Shown here in pieces: positions 1-9,198 of a DNA stretch of 64,000 nucleotides. Position numbers and translations under genes: made by a program. Position 1 is the stretch's first letter; every line of letters starts with the position of its first letter. Location: NCBI GenBank assembly GCA_019118345.1, contig DWZD01000047.1:62001-126000 (forward strand). The letters run 5' to 3'. Under the pieces are notes generated by a model that saw only the letters and a list, made by a program, of their open reading frames with translations, was not told the origin of the DNA and did not search any database. The stretch comes from Candidatus Desulfovibrio intestinavium (GTDB lineage: Bacteria; Desulfobacterota; Desulfovibrionia; Desulfovibrionales; Desulfovibrionaceae).

Positions 1-1067
1 GCCAGATCGGCGTCGGCGCGTTCCTTTTCGGCCCGCAGGCGGGGCAGGGCCAGCTGGGCCTGCCGGTAGCCGCTTTTGCGCTCGGCCAGGGTTTTCAGGC
101 GGGGCAGGGCTTCCAGCAGGGCGGGCTGTTCCGTCAGGGCCGCACGGCGCTCGCGCAGGCGATCCATCTTTTCCTGCTGGGCGGCCATCTGGCGTTCGCA
201 GGTTTCGCGCGCTTCCTGTGCGCGCGCAAGACGGGCCGGGCCGTCCTCGGGAAAGGCGGCGCTGAGGACGGGATAGGATTCCAGCCGCAGACCGCATTTG
301 CGCCATTCGTCCCACTGCTGCCAGACATTGAGCCGCCGCTCCAGACGGCGACGCTCGTCGTCCAGGCGTTCCCGGCGCTGACGCAGGGCGGCCAGATCTT
401 CCTTCTTGTCGTTCAGGCTGCCGGCAAGCTGATCATAGCCCGCCGACTCCTCGCGCACGGTGCTGATTTCGCCGCGCAGCTTCTCCAGCTCGCCCAGTTC
501 CTCATTGAGGCGCGGCTTGCTGGCCCCGGGGCGGAACAGGGCATCCTTGCGCTTGTCCAGCTCCTTGAGGGCCTCCACGGGCGAGCGCAGACCCGCGCCG
601 AAGCTGGCCCCGTAGAGGGCGTTGCGCACGCCGTCGCCGGACAGGCTCTCGAAGTTCTGCAGCTCGTTGAGGCTGAAGCCGAACACGTTGCGGTAGACAT
701 CGCGATTGATGCCGAACAGCAGCTGCTGCAGTACCGTGCTTTCCAGCGTTTCGCCCGCCCCATTGCTGAGGGTCAGCACGCCGCCGTCCTGTCCGGGGCG
801 GCGGGTCAGGTGGATTTCGCCCTGTTCCTCGCTGACAAGATGCAGGCTGCCGCCGGGGCGACCGCCGCGCAACAGCGGCGGGATGCTCCGGGCCTCCGTC
901 TTGCGGTTGCCGGGATAGCCCACGAGCATGGTGCGGAGAAATTCCAGACAGGTGGATTTGCCGGCCTCGTTTTCGCCCAGAAAGACCGTAAGGCCCGGGG
1001 GCAGGTTGTCCACCTGCACATCCGCAAAGATGCCGAAGCCGTCGATATGAAAGGACTGGATATACAT
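1..1067 (-). CDS. YhaN/SbcC-like AAA ATPase, 3' end missing
   Basis: This is the N-terminal part (about 355 codons) of a large SMC-like ATPase that runs off the left edge. The protein begins MYIQSFHIDGFG and carries a Walker A motif GENEAGKST at residues 31-39, as in RecF/SbcC/YhaN proteins. After about residue 170 it becomes charged and Arg/Glu-rich with heptad-like spacing, as expected for the start of a coiled-coil arm. The ATG overlaps the TGA of the upstream phosphoesterase by one base, so the two are translationally coupled. That is the usual arrangement of SbcD/SbcC or YhaO/YhaN nuclease complexes that process DNA ends. The Walker B and signature motifs would lie outside the window, so YhaN versus SbcC is not decided. 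Confidence 0.85.
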   Translation of the reverse strand, partial: MYIQSFHIDGFGIFADVQVDNLPPGLTVFLGENEAGKSTCLEFLRTMLVGYPGNRKTEARSIPPLLRGGRPGGSLHLVSEEQGEIHLTRRPGQDGGVLTLSNGAGETLESTVLQQLLFGINRDVYRNVFGFSLNELQNFESLSGDGVRNALYGASFGAGLRSPVEALKELDKRKDALFRPGASKPRLNEELGELEKLRGEISTVREESAGYDQLAGSLNDKKEDLAALRQRRERLDDERRRLERRLNVWQQWDEWRKCGLRLESYPVLSAAFPEDGPARLARAQEARETCERQMAAQQEKMDRLRERRAALTEQPALLEALPRLKTLAERKSGYRQAQLALPRLRAEKERADADL

Positions 1068-2347
1068 CAGCGGGCCTCCAGCAAATCAATGCACAGGCGT
1101 TGGGCCGCATCAAGCAGGCGTTGGCGTTCCTCCTCGTCCGGCGGGACAAGGGCCTTGCTCATGCGGCTGTGTTTGAACAGCGGATCCAGGGCGGCCTCGC
1201 CCAGGGCGGCGAACTGCTCGGGATTCTGCCGCATGCTTTCCACAAGGCGCATGGTTTCACCGAGCAGATCCTCGCGGCGGCGGTATTCGGCCTCATCCGT
1301 GAGCGGGCGGGTATCCAGCGGCAGATCCTTGATCCAGATGCGCGGCGAATTGGCGCCGAGATGGAGCAGGCGCTCCTGCAGGTCGGCGCGGACGGAGGGA
1401 TTGCGCAATGGTTCATCCAGCACGGTGCGCCCGCAGAGGCACACGCGGGCCACAAGGGCTTCGCAGCCGGCGTCCAGCTGGCCGGCCTTGTCCTCCAGCA
1501 GGCGGGTGAGGTTTTCTTCCAGCTGATCAAGGCTGTCCACGCCGTCGAGAGGCAGATCGTAGCGTTGCCATTCCACAGGCCCGAGGCGCAGAAATTCGCT
1601 TGTGCATTGCCAGCGCCCGCCGTCGGGGCGGGCCGTGACCAGCAGGCAGCCGCGCGGGCCGGTTTCGTTGATGTGCAGGCCCTGGGCGTTGCCGCTGTAG
1701 GCAATGAAGCTGTCCCCCTCCCACTGGCGGCGTTGATGAATATGGCCCAGCGCCCAGGCGTCAAGCCGGCTGCGGCGCAAATCGTCGAGCGAGCAGGGGG
1801 CATAGCGGTCGGTCGCGTGTTCGCCTTCCACGGTACAGTGCAGGACGCCCAGCTGAAAGACCTCCTGCGCATCGTCGCGCCGGAAGAGCTGGGCCAGATT
1901 GCGGCCTTCGCGGGAACCGGCATGGCTGATGCCGTGGATCACGGCAATGGGCTGCCCGTCCCGTTCCAGCACATGGCTCTCCACATCCGGGCCGAAGACG
2001 GTCATGTTGTCCGGCCAGTGTATGGCCGTGAAACGGGAGGAAAGCGGATCGTGATTGCCGTGGGCCATGAAGACCCGGATGCCGAGGGCCTGCAGGCGGC
2101 GGCAGCCGTCCCGCAGGGCAAGCTGGGCCTTGGCGCTGTAGTTTTCCTGATTGTAGATGTCGCCCGCCAGCACGAGGAAGTCGGGGCGTTTTTCCTCACA
2201 GAAACGAAAAAGGCGCTCAAGGGCGGTGAAGGTGGCCTCCTGCATGAGCCGCGAGAGATGCCCGTTTTGGGCGGTCTCCCGGGCCAGCCCCTGAAAGGGG
2301 GTGTCCAGATGCAGGTCAGCCGCGTGAATGTACCGCACGATGTCCAT
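1067..2347 (-). CDS. YhaO/SbcD-like DNA repair metallophosphoesterase
   Basis: A 426-residue calcineurin-like phosphoesterase, expected to be the Mn-dependent nuclease subunit partnered by the ATPase encoded directly downstream. The metal-binding motifs are all visible: DLH at residues 11-13, AGDIYNQ near 61-67, GNHD at 97-100, a His near 170, and GHIH at 201-204. The C-terminal part (about 240-426) is not catalytic and is probably the partner-binding or capping region. The last codon overlaps the ATPase start. The ribosome-binding site is only a weak GAGG. The length and motif set fit YhaO/SbcD-type exonucleases. The biological substrate is inferred from the family only. Confidence 0.88.
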   Translation of the reverse strand: MDIVRYIHAADLHLDTPFQGLARETAQNGHLSRLMQEATFTALERLFRFCEEKRPDFLVLAGDIYNQENYSAKAQLALRDGCRRLQALGIRVFMAHGNHDPLSSRFTAIHWPDNMTVFGPDVESHVLERDGQPIAVIHGISHAGSREGRNLAQLFRRDDAQEVFQLGVLHCTVEGEHATDRYAPCSLDDLRRSRLDAWALGHIHQRRQWEGDSFIAYSGNAQGLHINETGPRGCLLVTARPDGGRWQCTSEFLRLGPVEWQRYDLPLDGVDSLDQLEENLTRLLEDKAGQLDAGCEALVARVCLCGRTVLDEPLRNPSVRADLQERLLHLGANSPRIWIKDLPLDTRPLTDEAEYRRREDLLGETMRLVESMRQNPEQFAALGEAALDPLFKHSRMSKALVPPDEEERQRLLDAAQRLCIDLLEAR

Positions 2348-2439
2348 GCTTTGCCTCGCAGGAATGGGATGGAGGGAGAGGCAAAACTCTAGACTTTTTC
2401 CAGACGGCTGACAAGCCGGGAAAGGCGCTTGGGGGCGGT

Positions 2440-3027
2440 TCAGCGCTTCATTTCTTCACGCTTGCGCAGGCAGATCTGGCCGAGTTCCCGGAGAACGGGG
2501 TCGTCCTTCACATATTGCAGGCCCTTCTTGATGTAGCCCAGCGCCCGCACATACTCGCCCGCTTCCATATGGGCCTTGGCCATGAGGCTGAAGATGGCCT
2601 GCTCGTTGCGGAAATTCTTGAGGCCGTCCATGAAGACGGCATCGGCTTCGGAGGCCTTGCCCTGCGCCAGCAGCACGCGGCCTTCCTTGAGGCAGTGATC
2701 CAGCCCGAGCTTGCGTTGCAGGGTGGTTTCGTAGTCTTCCTGCTTTTCCTGTCCCTGCAGGGCCTTGTAGATCTGGATGAGCTGATTGCAGAGATCGCGC
2801 TCATTGCCGGGCTGGTAGGTCAGCGGCACGGGATATTCCTTGTGGAATGCCTCATCCTTGTTGAAGGCCTGGATAGTTTCCCGAAAATCGCCGCGCAAAT
2901 CCATGGGCGGCGTGTGACCGCTTTCCTTGAAGGCGGTGATGGTCAGATACAGCGCACGCGGAATTTCGTTGCGCTTGAGGCAGGCGCGGGCGCGACCGAG
3001 GTCTTCACGAATCTTGCGGACATTCAT
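2440..3027 (-). CDS. TPR-repeat protein of unknown role
   Basis: A 195-residue soluble protein with no signal peptide. The start at 3027 (MNVRKIREDL) was chosen because CAGGAG lies at the right distance upstream, while the 24 extra in-frame codons before it have no such site. The C-terminal half (about 105-190) reads as tetratricopeptide helices, for example EGRVLLAQGKASEADAVF and AHMEAGEYVRALGYIKKGL. The N-terminal half is alpha-helical and charged (RARACLKRNEIPRALYLTI). TPRs mediate protein contacts, and no enzymatic motif is present. It is separated from the nuclease pair by about 90 bases and is divergent from the glycosyltransferase gene. Confidence 0.75.
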   Translation of the reverse strand: MNVRKIREDLGRARACLKRNEIPRALYLTITAFKESGHTPPMDLRGDFRETIQAFNKDEAFHKEYPVPLTYQPGNERDLCNQLIQIYKALQGQEKQEDYETTLQRKLGLDHCLKEGRVLLAQGKASEADAVFMDGLKNFRNEQAIFSLMAKAHMEAGEYVRALGYIKKGLQYVKDDPVLRELGQICLRKREEMKR

Positions 3028-3085
3028 TGGGCGACTCCTGATGTACGGCAGTATGCCCAATTCACGCGCCGAGGGCAAGCGCGTG

Positions 3086-3115
3086 TTGACGGAAGCCACG
3101 CCCCGCTGCTAGGGT
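3086..3115 (+). promoter_or_regulatory. Sigma-70-like promoter of glycosyltransferase gene
   Basis: TTGACG at 3086-3091 and TAGGGT at 3110-3115 are separated by 18 bases. The pair sits just upstream of the AAGGAGG ribosome-binding site and ATG at 3140. It is a sequence match only. Confidence 0.45.
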
Positions 3116-3139
3116 CAGGACGCAAAAAAAGGAGGCGGC

Positions 3140-4258
3140 ATGGCCCGCATTTTGTACGGCATTCACGGCACGGGGCATGGGCACGCCATGCGCGGCCTGA
3201 CCATTGCCCGGCGGCTGCGGGGGCATGAATTTCTCTTTGTGGCCAACGATGATGCGCCGCGCGTGCTGGAGCCGGAATTTCCCGTGCGGCGCATTCCCAA
3301 TCTGGGGACGGTCTTTCGCAACTACAAGGTGGATCTGGCGGCCACCATCGGTCGTGCCGTGCCGCTCCTGCTGCACCGGCAGCGGCATGTGGACGATGTC
3401 CTGCGGATCATGGACGAATTTCGTCCCGATGTCTGCATGACCGATCTGGAATATTTCGTGCCCCGGGCGGCGGAACGGGCCGGACTGCCCTGCCTGACCC
3501 TGGATCATCAGCACGTCATCACCTGCTGCCGGCATGATTTGCCCGCCGGCATGTGGTGGGACGCCTTCCTGCAGGGGCTGACGCCGCGCTATCTGTTCCG
3601 GCCCACGAACGATAATCTCATTGTCTCCTTCTATCAGCCGCCTGTTCTGCCGCGCTACCGGGCGCGCGTGGTGCCGCCCATCCTGCGGGATCAGGTGCTG
3701 CGGCTTGCTCCGCGTGACGACGGCCATGTGCTTGTCTACCAGAGCAATTCCACCCATCGCGCGCTCATCGATTTTCTGCTGCGTTCCACCACGCGCACCT
3801 GCTACGTCTATGGCTATGATCGCACCGAAGGCCGCGAGGGCAACGTGGTGTTCATGCAAAAAAGCGAAGAAGGCTTCCTCAAGCTGCTGGAAGGCTGTTC
3901 CTACGTCATTCAGGGCGGCGGTCACACCCTGATGACCGAGGCCCTGCACCTCGGCAAGCCCATCCTGACCCTGCCGCTCAAGGCGATGGTGGAGCAGCGC
4001 TTCAATGCCCTCTACATCGAGCGGCTGGGCTACGGCATGCAGGCCGACATGCTCCGGCTGGAACCGGATCTGCTGCGCACATTCGAGGACAATCTGCCGC
4101 GTTTCCGGGCCAACATTGCTCGCGGGCGCTTCTGCGGCAATGAGACGGTTTTCGGCCTGGTGGATGCCTTCATTCGCGGCGGGCGTCTGCCCCTGCGGGG
4201 CGAGCCTGCCGTGTGCGAGGACGGCAGCGCCGCACAGGTGCCGGATCACGACGCCTAG
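3140..4258 (+). CDS. MJ1255/VC2487-type glycosyltransferase
   Basis: A 372-residue GT-B fold protein resembling the MJ1255/VC2487 family of predicted UDP-glycosyltransferases. The N-terminus MARILYGIHGTGHGHAMRG has the glycine/histidine-rich first loop typical of that family. The C-terminal half holds QGGGHTLMTEALHLGKPIL (about residues 255-273), the nucleotide-sugar binding region shared with MurG-like enzymes. No membrane segment or signal peptide is seen. AAGGAGG precedes the ATG. The stop codon touches the ribosome-binding site of the thioesterase gene downstream, so the two are an operon. The family is assigned to cell-surface or lipid glycosylation, but the acceptor cannot be told from sequence. 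Confidence 0.75.
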   Translation: MARILYGIHGTGHGHAMRGLTIARRLRGHEFLFVANDDAPRVLEPEFPVRRIPNLGTVFRNYKVDLAATIGRAVPLLLHRQRHVDDVLRIMDEFRPDVCMTDLEYFVPRAAERAGLPCLTLDHQHVITCCRHDLPAGMWWDAFLQGLTPRYLFRPTNDNLIVSFYQPPVLPRYRARVVPPILRDQVLRLAPRDDGHVLVYQSNSTHRALIDFLLRSTTRTCYVYGYDRTEGREGNVVFMQKSEEGFLKLLEGCSYVIQGGGHTLMTEALHLGKPILTLPLKAMVEQRFNALYIERLGYGMQADMLRLEPDLLRTFEDNLPRFRANIARGRFCGNETVFGLVDAFIRGGRLPLRGEPAVCEDGSAAQVPDHDA

Positions 4259-4268
4259 GAGACGGGTC

Positions 4269-4721
4269 ATGCGGATTTTCACGCAACGGCTGGTGGTGGA
4301 CGAGCGGGATGTGGACATGCAGCAACGGGTGAGCAACATCCGCTATGTGGAATGGATGCAGGATCTTGCCGTGGCCCATTCCACGGCGCAGGGCTGGAGC
4401 ATGGAGCGCTATGCCGCCGCCGGACAGGGCTGGGTGGTGTACCGGCATACCATCACCTACAAGCGGCCCGCCGTGGTCGGGGACGGCATTCTGGCCGCCA
4501 CCTGGGTGGCGGAATACGCCTCGCGTCAATGTCTGCGCCGTTACCGCTTCCTGCGGCAGGCGGACGGCGCGCTGCTCGCTGATGCCGAAACGGCCTGGGT
4601 GTATATTGACATGAAGACGGGCGGCGCCATTCGGGTGCCGGACGATCTGCGCCGCGATTTTGCCGTGGTGGACGACGAGGCCGAAGTGCGCGCCTTTCTG
4701 GAACAGGCCCGTCTGGCCTGA
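4269..4721 (+). CDS. Acyl-CoA thioesterase, 4HBT hot-dog family
   Basis: A 150-residue single hot-dog domain protein. The start ATG at 4269 follows AGGAG at 4258-4262; earlier in-frame codons lie inside the glycosyltransferase gene. Features of 4HBT/YbgC-like thioesterases are visible: DERDVDMQQRVSNIRYVEWM near residues 11-30, where the acidic residue and Asn are candidates for the active site, then VVYRHTITYKRPAVVGD (about 56-72). It would hydrolyse an acyl-CoA thioester in the cytoplasm; the acyl chain is unknown. Coupling to the glycosyltransferase suggests a shared lipid or envelope task, which is inference. Confidence 0.78.
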   Translation: MRIFTQRLVVDERDVDMQQRVSNIRYVEWMQDLAVAHSTAQGWSMERYAAAGQGWVVYRHTITYKRPAVVGDGILAATWVAEYASRQCLRRYRFLRQADGALLADAETAWVYIDMKTGGAIRVPDDLRRDFAVVDDEAEVRAFLEQARLA

Positions 4722-4739
4722 GTCCTGCCCTGCCGCCCG

Positions 4740-4786
4740 ACGGCAAAACAGCGGGCGACGCCCCGCCGCCCGCCGCCATTTGCCGT
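4740..4786. terminator. Hairpin between convergent genes
   Basis: An outer stem ACGGCAAA (4740-4747) / TTTGCCGT (4779-4786) encloses an inner stem GCGGGCG (4751-4757) / CGCCCGC (4767-4773). It fills the gap between the convergent thioesterase and FkbM genes, where a bidirectional terminator is expected. There is no strong T-run. Confidence 0.5.
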
Positions 4787-4795
4787 TGTCCGCCG

Positions 4796-5923
4796 CTATT
4801 GCGGTTCCGCGTAGAGCACTGTCTCCCAATTGTTCATGAAGTGATGTTCCAGATAGAAGCGATAACCGAGATCGCATTCCACCAGAAAGCGCGGAATGAG
4901 GAAAAAATCCTCAGGCTTGTGGTAGAGGCAGACGGCCAGCCGGGGCCGGAAGCGCCGCAGGGTTTGCACGGCCCCCTGCAGGGTGCTCAGCTCGGCGCCC
5001 TCCACATCCATCTTGATGAAATCCACCCGTGACCAGTTGCGGCGCTCCATTTCGGCGTCAATGGTCGTGATGGGGATATCGACCCGCCGCAGGCCGGGCT
5101 TGGTGTGTTCCAGGTGGCTGCCCGGCCCGCAAAGGCTGAAGGGCAGCGTGCCGCCTGCCGTGTTGCCGGTGGCGGCGGGCACGAGGGTCATGCGCCCGGC
5201 AAGCTGCGGATTGAGATCCCGATTGCGGAGGTAGAGACGGCTGATGGTCGGATGCGGCTCGAAAGAGAGCACCTGCCCGTCTGCGCCCACACTGGCGGCA
5301 AAGAACAGGGCGGTATCGCCGTAGCAGGCCCCGCAGTCGATGACATGATCCCCCGGGCGCGCTTCCACCACGGCTCCGTCGGCGGCATAGCGATAGGGCG
5401 GAAAGGCGTCCACCTGGTAGAGAAACTCAGCGGTGCCGTAAAAATCGACGTCCTCCCCGGCCATGCGCGTGCGGTAACGCTGCAGGGCGCATCCCACGCC
5501 AAAGGCGTCCGCGGCCAGCGCTTCCCGCATGGCGGCATTCTCTTCCTCGACAAGGCATTGGCTGCGCAGTTCGGCGCGACGGGCCAGGGTGTCCGGCCCG
5601 TAGTAGGGAAAGCGGACAAAGCGATGCCCCAGCAGGGCATACAGCGTCACCAGCAGCAGGGTATCGCGGGAGTGCCTGTCGGCCAGCAGCCCGTACAGCG
5701 TGCCCTTGGTCGTGATCTGCAGGGCGATGTCGCGGGCATTGGCGGCCATGAAGTCCCGGGCATCCAGATGGCGAAAATGGGCGAACCATTCCTTGTCCGC
5801 GCGCATGTTTTCCTCGCAGGGACGACTATAATAGGCCAGGCTGTTGTCCACATAGCGGTATTTCCGGGAGGACAGACGCTCCCTGATGCCGTCCTGCAGT
5901 CGTTTTTGAAAGGCAAATGACAT
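4796..5923 (-). CDS. FkbM-family SAM-dependent methyltransferase
   Basis: A 375-residue protein whose C-terminal part (about 190-360) is an FkbM methyltransferase domain. The SAM-binding motif I is VIDCGACYGDTALFFA, and the family hallmark FIKMDVEGAELSTLQGA follows further on. The N-terminal about 190 residues are extra and not assignable by eye. The start is supported by GGGGGAAGT immediately upstream. FkbM enzymes methylate hydroxyl groups of polysaccharides or natural products, so a glycan substrate is plausible given the nearby glycosyltransferase and sugar dehydrogenase. The true acceptor is unknown. Confidence 0.82.
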   Translation of the reverse strand: MSFAFQKRLQDGIRERLSSRKYRYVDNSLAYYSRPCEENMRADKEWFAHFRHLDARDFMAANARDIALQITTKGTLYGLLADRHSRDTLLLVTLYALLGHRFVRFPYYGPDTLARRAELRSQCLVEEENAAMREALAADAFGVGCALQRYRTRMAGEDVDFYGTAEFLYQVDAFPPYRYAADGAVVEARPGDHVIDCGACYGDTALFFAASVGADGQVLSFEPHPTISRLYLRNRDLNPQLAGRMTLVPAATGNTAGGTLPFSLCGPGSHLEHTKPGLRRVDIPITTIDAEMERRNWSRVDFIKMDVEGAELSTLQGAVQTLRRFRPRLAVCLYHKPEDFFLIPRFLVECDLGYRFYLEHHFMNNWETVLYAEPQ

Positions 5924-5975
5924 ACTTCCCCCGGATGGTAAAAAACACGGGACAGGAGCCGGGCGGCCCGGGCGA

Positions 5976-7712
5976 TCAGCTCAGATCGACCTCGTGGGTG
6001 CCCGGATCCTCGTCGATGCCGTAATGGGCGCGGAACTTGTCCTCCGCTTCCGAATCCCCGATGAGATAGAGGGCATCCCCCAGCACAAAGACATGGGTCG
6101 GCGCGGGGTTGACGTGCATGGCCCCGTCGGCCCCGCGTATGGCCAATACGCTGCATTGCGTCTTGTTGCGGATGCCGCAGTCCTTGAGGCTCTTGCCCGC
6201 CAGCGGCCCGCGAATGGTGTAGCGGAAGATGGAAAGCCGTTCGTTGATCATGAGCAGCTTGTCAGGCGACAGCATGTTGAAGATGCTGCTGCTCACCAGC
6301 GAAGCCAGCGAAAGCACCTGATCCGCTCCCGCGCCGTGCAGGCCGGAAACGTTGCGATCCAGCGAAGCCCGGCAGAGGATCTGCGCATCCGGGCGCAGGC
6401 GGCGGCAGTAGATGCTCAGGTATATGTTGGCGTCATCGTCATGGGTGGTGATGATGATGGAGGGCGTGGTGCGGATGCCGGCCTTTTCCAGCACCGCCAG
6501 ATCCGAGGCGTCGCCGCGAATGTGCGGCGTTCCTTCGAGATTGATGTGCGCCTGTCGATCGACGACGACGGCGGGGATGTGCCGCCGCTGCAAATGGGCC
6601 GCCACGGAAAGGCCCACCCGGCCGCCGCCCAGAATGACGGCGGGCGGCTGCTGCTGCCCCTCGTGGCGCGGTTCGCTGATGAGCCTGTCCAGCGCGCGGA
6701 TCTGGGCTTCCGTACCGGCCACCACCAGCACGCAGCTGTCGGTGAAGACCGTGGCCAGCTGCGGCAGCTGAAAGACGCCGCGATCCCAGACGCCCACCAC
6801 GTTGACCCCCGTGCTCTCGCGCAGGCCGCACTCCAGCAGGGTCATGCCGGACAGCGGGCTGTGCATGACCGGCGCCTCGGCCACCACCAGATTGCCGAAA
6901 CGGCCCATGATGCTGACCCGCTGGGCCGTATTGAGCACGCGCCGGGCCAGCGCCTTGCCGAGAACATTGTGAAACTGGAAAACGCGCGTGCAGCCCGCCA
7001 GGCGCAAGATGTCCCCGGCGTCGGGATTTTCCACGCCGGCGGCAATGGTCAGGCGCGGCGCGGCCTCCCGTGCGGAAAAGACGATATTGGTGCAGCGGAT
7101 GTCCGTATCCAGCACCACCAGCATGGCGGCGGCATCGGCGCGCAACTGTTTGTAGGTTCGGACATCGTCGTGATCCCCGGCCACCACTTCATAGCCCTGT
7201 TCCAGCAATTCCAGTCCGCTTTGCGGATCATGGCAGAGGAGGATGTTGCGCACCCCGTAACGGGTCAGATCATCGGCCAGGTTGAGGGTGATGGGGCCGC
7301 TGCCCGCAATGATCACATGGCCGTGCGTGCCGGACGGCAGCTGCCGGGGCACCATGTCCTTCTTCTGGCTTTCCAGCCAGGGCATGTAAAAATGCTGGAT
7401 GAAGGTGAACGGCAGCATGATCAGAAAGAAGATGACCCCGGACATGAGCACCACAATGGAAAAGACGCGCCCGAGATCGGAAGTGAAGGTGATGTCGCCG
7501 AAGCCCAGGGTGGACATGACGGTGAGCGTCCAGTAAACGCCGGTGATCCAGGAATGATATTGCCCTTCGTACTCCATGATCAGGTGAAAGAGCACGCTGT
7601 ATATGGCAATCATGCAGAAAAGCGTCAAACTGAAGCGGCGCAGAATGGCGACATTGTGCTTTGCCCCCCTTTCGCGCAGAAAGGACATGAGTTGGGACGG
7701 CAGATACTTCAT
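5976..7712 (-). CDS. Two-TM potassium channel with tandem RCK (TrkA) domains
   Basis: A 578-residue inner-membrane ion channel. Two membrane segments (about residues 27-47 and 82-107) flank a pore loop with the potassium selectivity filter STLGFGD at 67-73. The long cytoplasmic part has two Rossmann RCK/TrkA-N domains. The first begins GHVIIAGSGPITLNLADDL near 131, the second AVILGGGRVGLSVAAHL near 350, and a TrkA-C domain lies at about 495-575. It is an MthK- or TrkA-like gated K+ channel; ligand specificity cannot be read. The ATG at 7712 (MKYLPSQ) is preferred to a TTG two codons earlier, but no clear ribosome-binding site is present for either. Confidence 0.87.
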   Translation of the reverse strand: MKYLPSQLMSFLRERGAKHNVAILRRFSLTLFCMIAIYSVLFHLIMEYEGQYHSWITGVYWTLTVMSTLGFGDITFTSDLGRVFSIVVLMSGVIFFLIMLPFTFIQHFYMPWLESQKKDMVPRQLPSGTHGHVIIAGSGPITLNLADDLTRYGVRNILLCHDPQSGLELLEQGYEVVAGDHDDVRTYKQLRADAAAMLVVLDTDIRCTNIVFSAREAAPRLTIAAGVENPDAGDILRLAGCTRVFQFHNVLGKALARRVLNTAQRVSIMGRFGNLVVAEAPVMHSPLSGMTLLECGLRESTGVNVVGVWDRGVFQLPQLATVFTDSCVLVVAGTEAQIRALDRLISEPRHEGQQQPPAVILGGGRVGLSVAAHLQRRHIPAVVVDRQAHINLEGTPHIRGDASDLAVLEKAGIRTTPSIIITTHDDDANIYLSIYCRRLRPDAQILCRASLDRNVSGLHGAGADQVLSLASLVSSSIFNMLSPDKLLMINERLSIFRYTIRGPLAGKSLKDCGIRNKTQCSVLAIRGADGAMHVNPAPTHVFVLGDALYLIGDSEAEDKFRAHYGIDEDPGTHEVDLS

Positions 7713-7767
7713 AGGCAAGGGGCACGCCGCATGGGGCTGGGACGTTGCGGCAGGAAGAAGGGGATGA

Positions 7768-7793
7768 CGCCGCAGGCGGCAAGGCCTGCGGCG
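7768..7793. terminator. Stem-loop after sugar dehydrogenase gene
   Basis: A perfect 10-bp stem (7768-7777 with 7784-7793) with a 6-base loop lies 22 bases beyond the stop codon of the UDP-sugar dehydrogenase gene. It lacks a T-run, so efficiency is uncertain. Confidence 0.45.
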
Positions 7794-7814
7794 CCGTAAA
7801 CGGTTCCGCTCAGA

Positions 7815-9125
7815 TTACAGACGCCAAAGATCAAAGCCTGCCGCGCGCAGGGCCTGTTTGTCCCAGAAGCCCTTGATGTCCATGAGGCTGACGCGCCCGT
7901 CGCCGAACATGGCAGCAATGGCATTTTTGTCCAGACAGCGGAAACTTTCGTGCGCCACGGCCAGAATCAGGGCATCCAGTCCGCTCAGAGCCTCAAGAGG
8001 CAGGAGTTCCTGTCCGTATTCCTGCAGGGCCTCGGCAGGATCGGCCTCGGGATCATGCACAAGGGGCGTGACGCCGTATTCCTTCAGCTCGGCGATGATG
8101 TCCACCACGCGCGTGTTGCGGATGTCCGGCACGTTTTCCTTGAAGGTGAAGCCCAGAATGCCGACCCGCGCGCCCTTGACCCGGCGGTCGGACTCGATGA
8201 GCCGCTTGACGCAGGTTTCGGCCACGAATTTGCCCATGCCGTCATTGATGCGCCGCCCGGAGAGGATGACTTCCGGGTGGCAGCCGATTTCCTCGGCCTT
8301 GTAGGTCAGGTAATAGGGATCGACGCCGATGCAGTGGCCCCCCACCAGCCCCGGACGGAAAGGCAGGAAATTCCATTTGCTGCCGGCAGCCTCCAGCACT
8401 TCCAGGGTATCGATGTGCAGCTTGCTGAAGATGATGGCCAGCTCGTTCATCAGCGCGATGTTGATGTCGCGTTGCGTATTTTCAATAACCTTGGCGGCTT
8501 CGGCCACCTTGATGGACGAGGCGCGATGAATGCCCGCCGTCACCACGCTGCCGTAGACCTGTTCCAGCAGATCCGCCGTGGCTTCGTCAGAACCCGAAAC
8601 GATCTTGCGGATGCTTTCCAGCCGGTGCACCTTGTCGCCGGGGTTGATGCGCTCGGGCGAATAGCCCAGGGTGAAGCCTTCGCCGTGGCGCAGGCCGGAT
8701 TCCCGCTCCAGGATGGGCAGGCAGACTTCCTCGGTCACGCCGGGATAAACCGTGGATTCATAGCAAACCACGCAGCCTCGCGCCATATGCCGTCCCACCG
8801 TGCGGCTGGCGGCCTCCACGGGCGAGAGATCCGGTCGCCGGTGATCGTCCACCGGCGTGGGCACCGCCACAATGATTACCCCGGCCTGACGCAGGCTCTC
8901 GGGATCATCGGTAAAGACGGCCGTGCAACGGCCAAGCTCGGCATCGTCCACTTCCCGGGTGGCGTCGTGCCCCCCGCGCAAGGCGGCCACGCGCGCGCTG
9001 TTGACGTCAAAGCCGATGACGGCAAACCGCCGGGAAAGGGCAACGGCCAGCGGCAGACCCACATAACCGAGGCCCACCACGGCAACGGAAGATTCCTTCT
9101 TCAAAAGCGCATCAAATGAAAGCAT
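7815..9125 (-). CDS. Nucleotide-sugar dehydrogenase, TviB/WbpA type
   Basis: A 436-residue UDP-sugar 6-dehydrogenase, oxidising a UDP-N-acetylhexosamine to its uronic acid with two NAD. The N-terminal NAD site is VAVVGLGYVGLPLA (residues 14-27). The central motif GYSPERINPGDK (154-165) and the catalytic cysteine in VGGHCIGVDPYY (C265) are present, and the C-terminal UDP-binding domain has GFTFKENVPDIRNT. The GYSPERINPGD motif and length point to TviB/WbpA rather than Ugd. The ATG at 9125 has GAGGAG five bases upstream; a longer reading to about 9320 has no such site. The product would feed capsule, O-antigen or other surface glycans. Confidence 0.88.
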   Translation of the reverse strand: MLSFDALLKKESSVAVVGLGYVGLPLAVALSRRFAVIGFDVNSARVAALRGGHDATREVDDAELGRCTAVFTDDPESLRQAGVIIVAVPTPVDDHRRPDLSPVEAASRTVGRHMARGCVVCYESTVYPGVTEEVCLPILERESGLRHGEGFTLGYSPERINPGDKVHRLESIRKIVSGSDEATADLLEQVYGSVVTAGIHRASSIKVAEAAKVIENTQRDINIALMNELAIIFSKLHIDTLEVLEAAGSKWNFLPFRPGLVGGHCIGVDPYYLTYKAEEIGCHPEVILSGRRINDGMGKFVAETCVKRLIESDRRVKGARVGILGFTFKENVPDIRNTRVVDIIAELKEYGVTPLVHDPEADPAEALQEYGQELLPLEALSGLDALILAVAHESFRCLDKNAIAAMFGDGRVSLMDIKGFWDKQALRAAGFDLWRL

Positions 9126-9198
9126 GTGTCTCCTCGATTCCGGGACAAGGTCGTCCCCGCCCCGCCCATTTCCCCACGCTGCGGAAATCCGCCGGCTG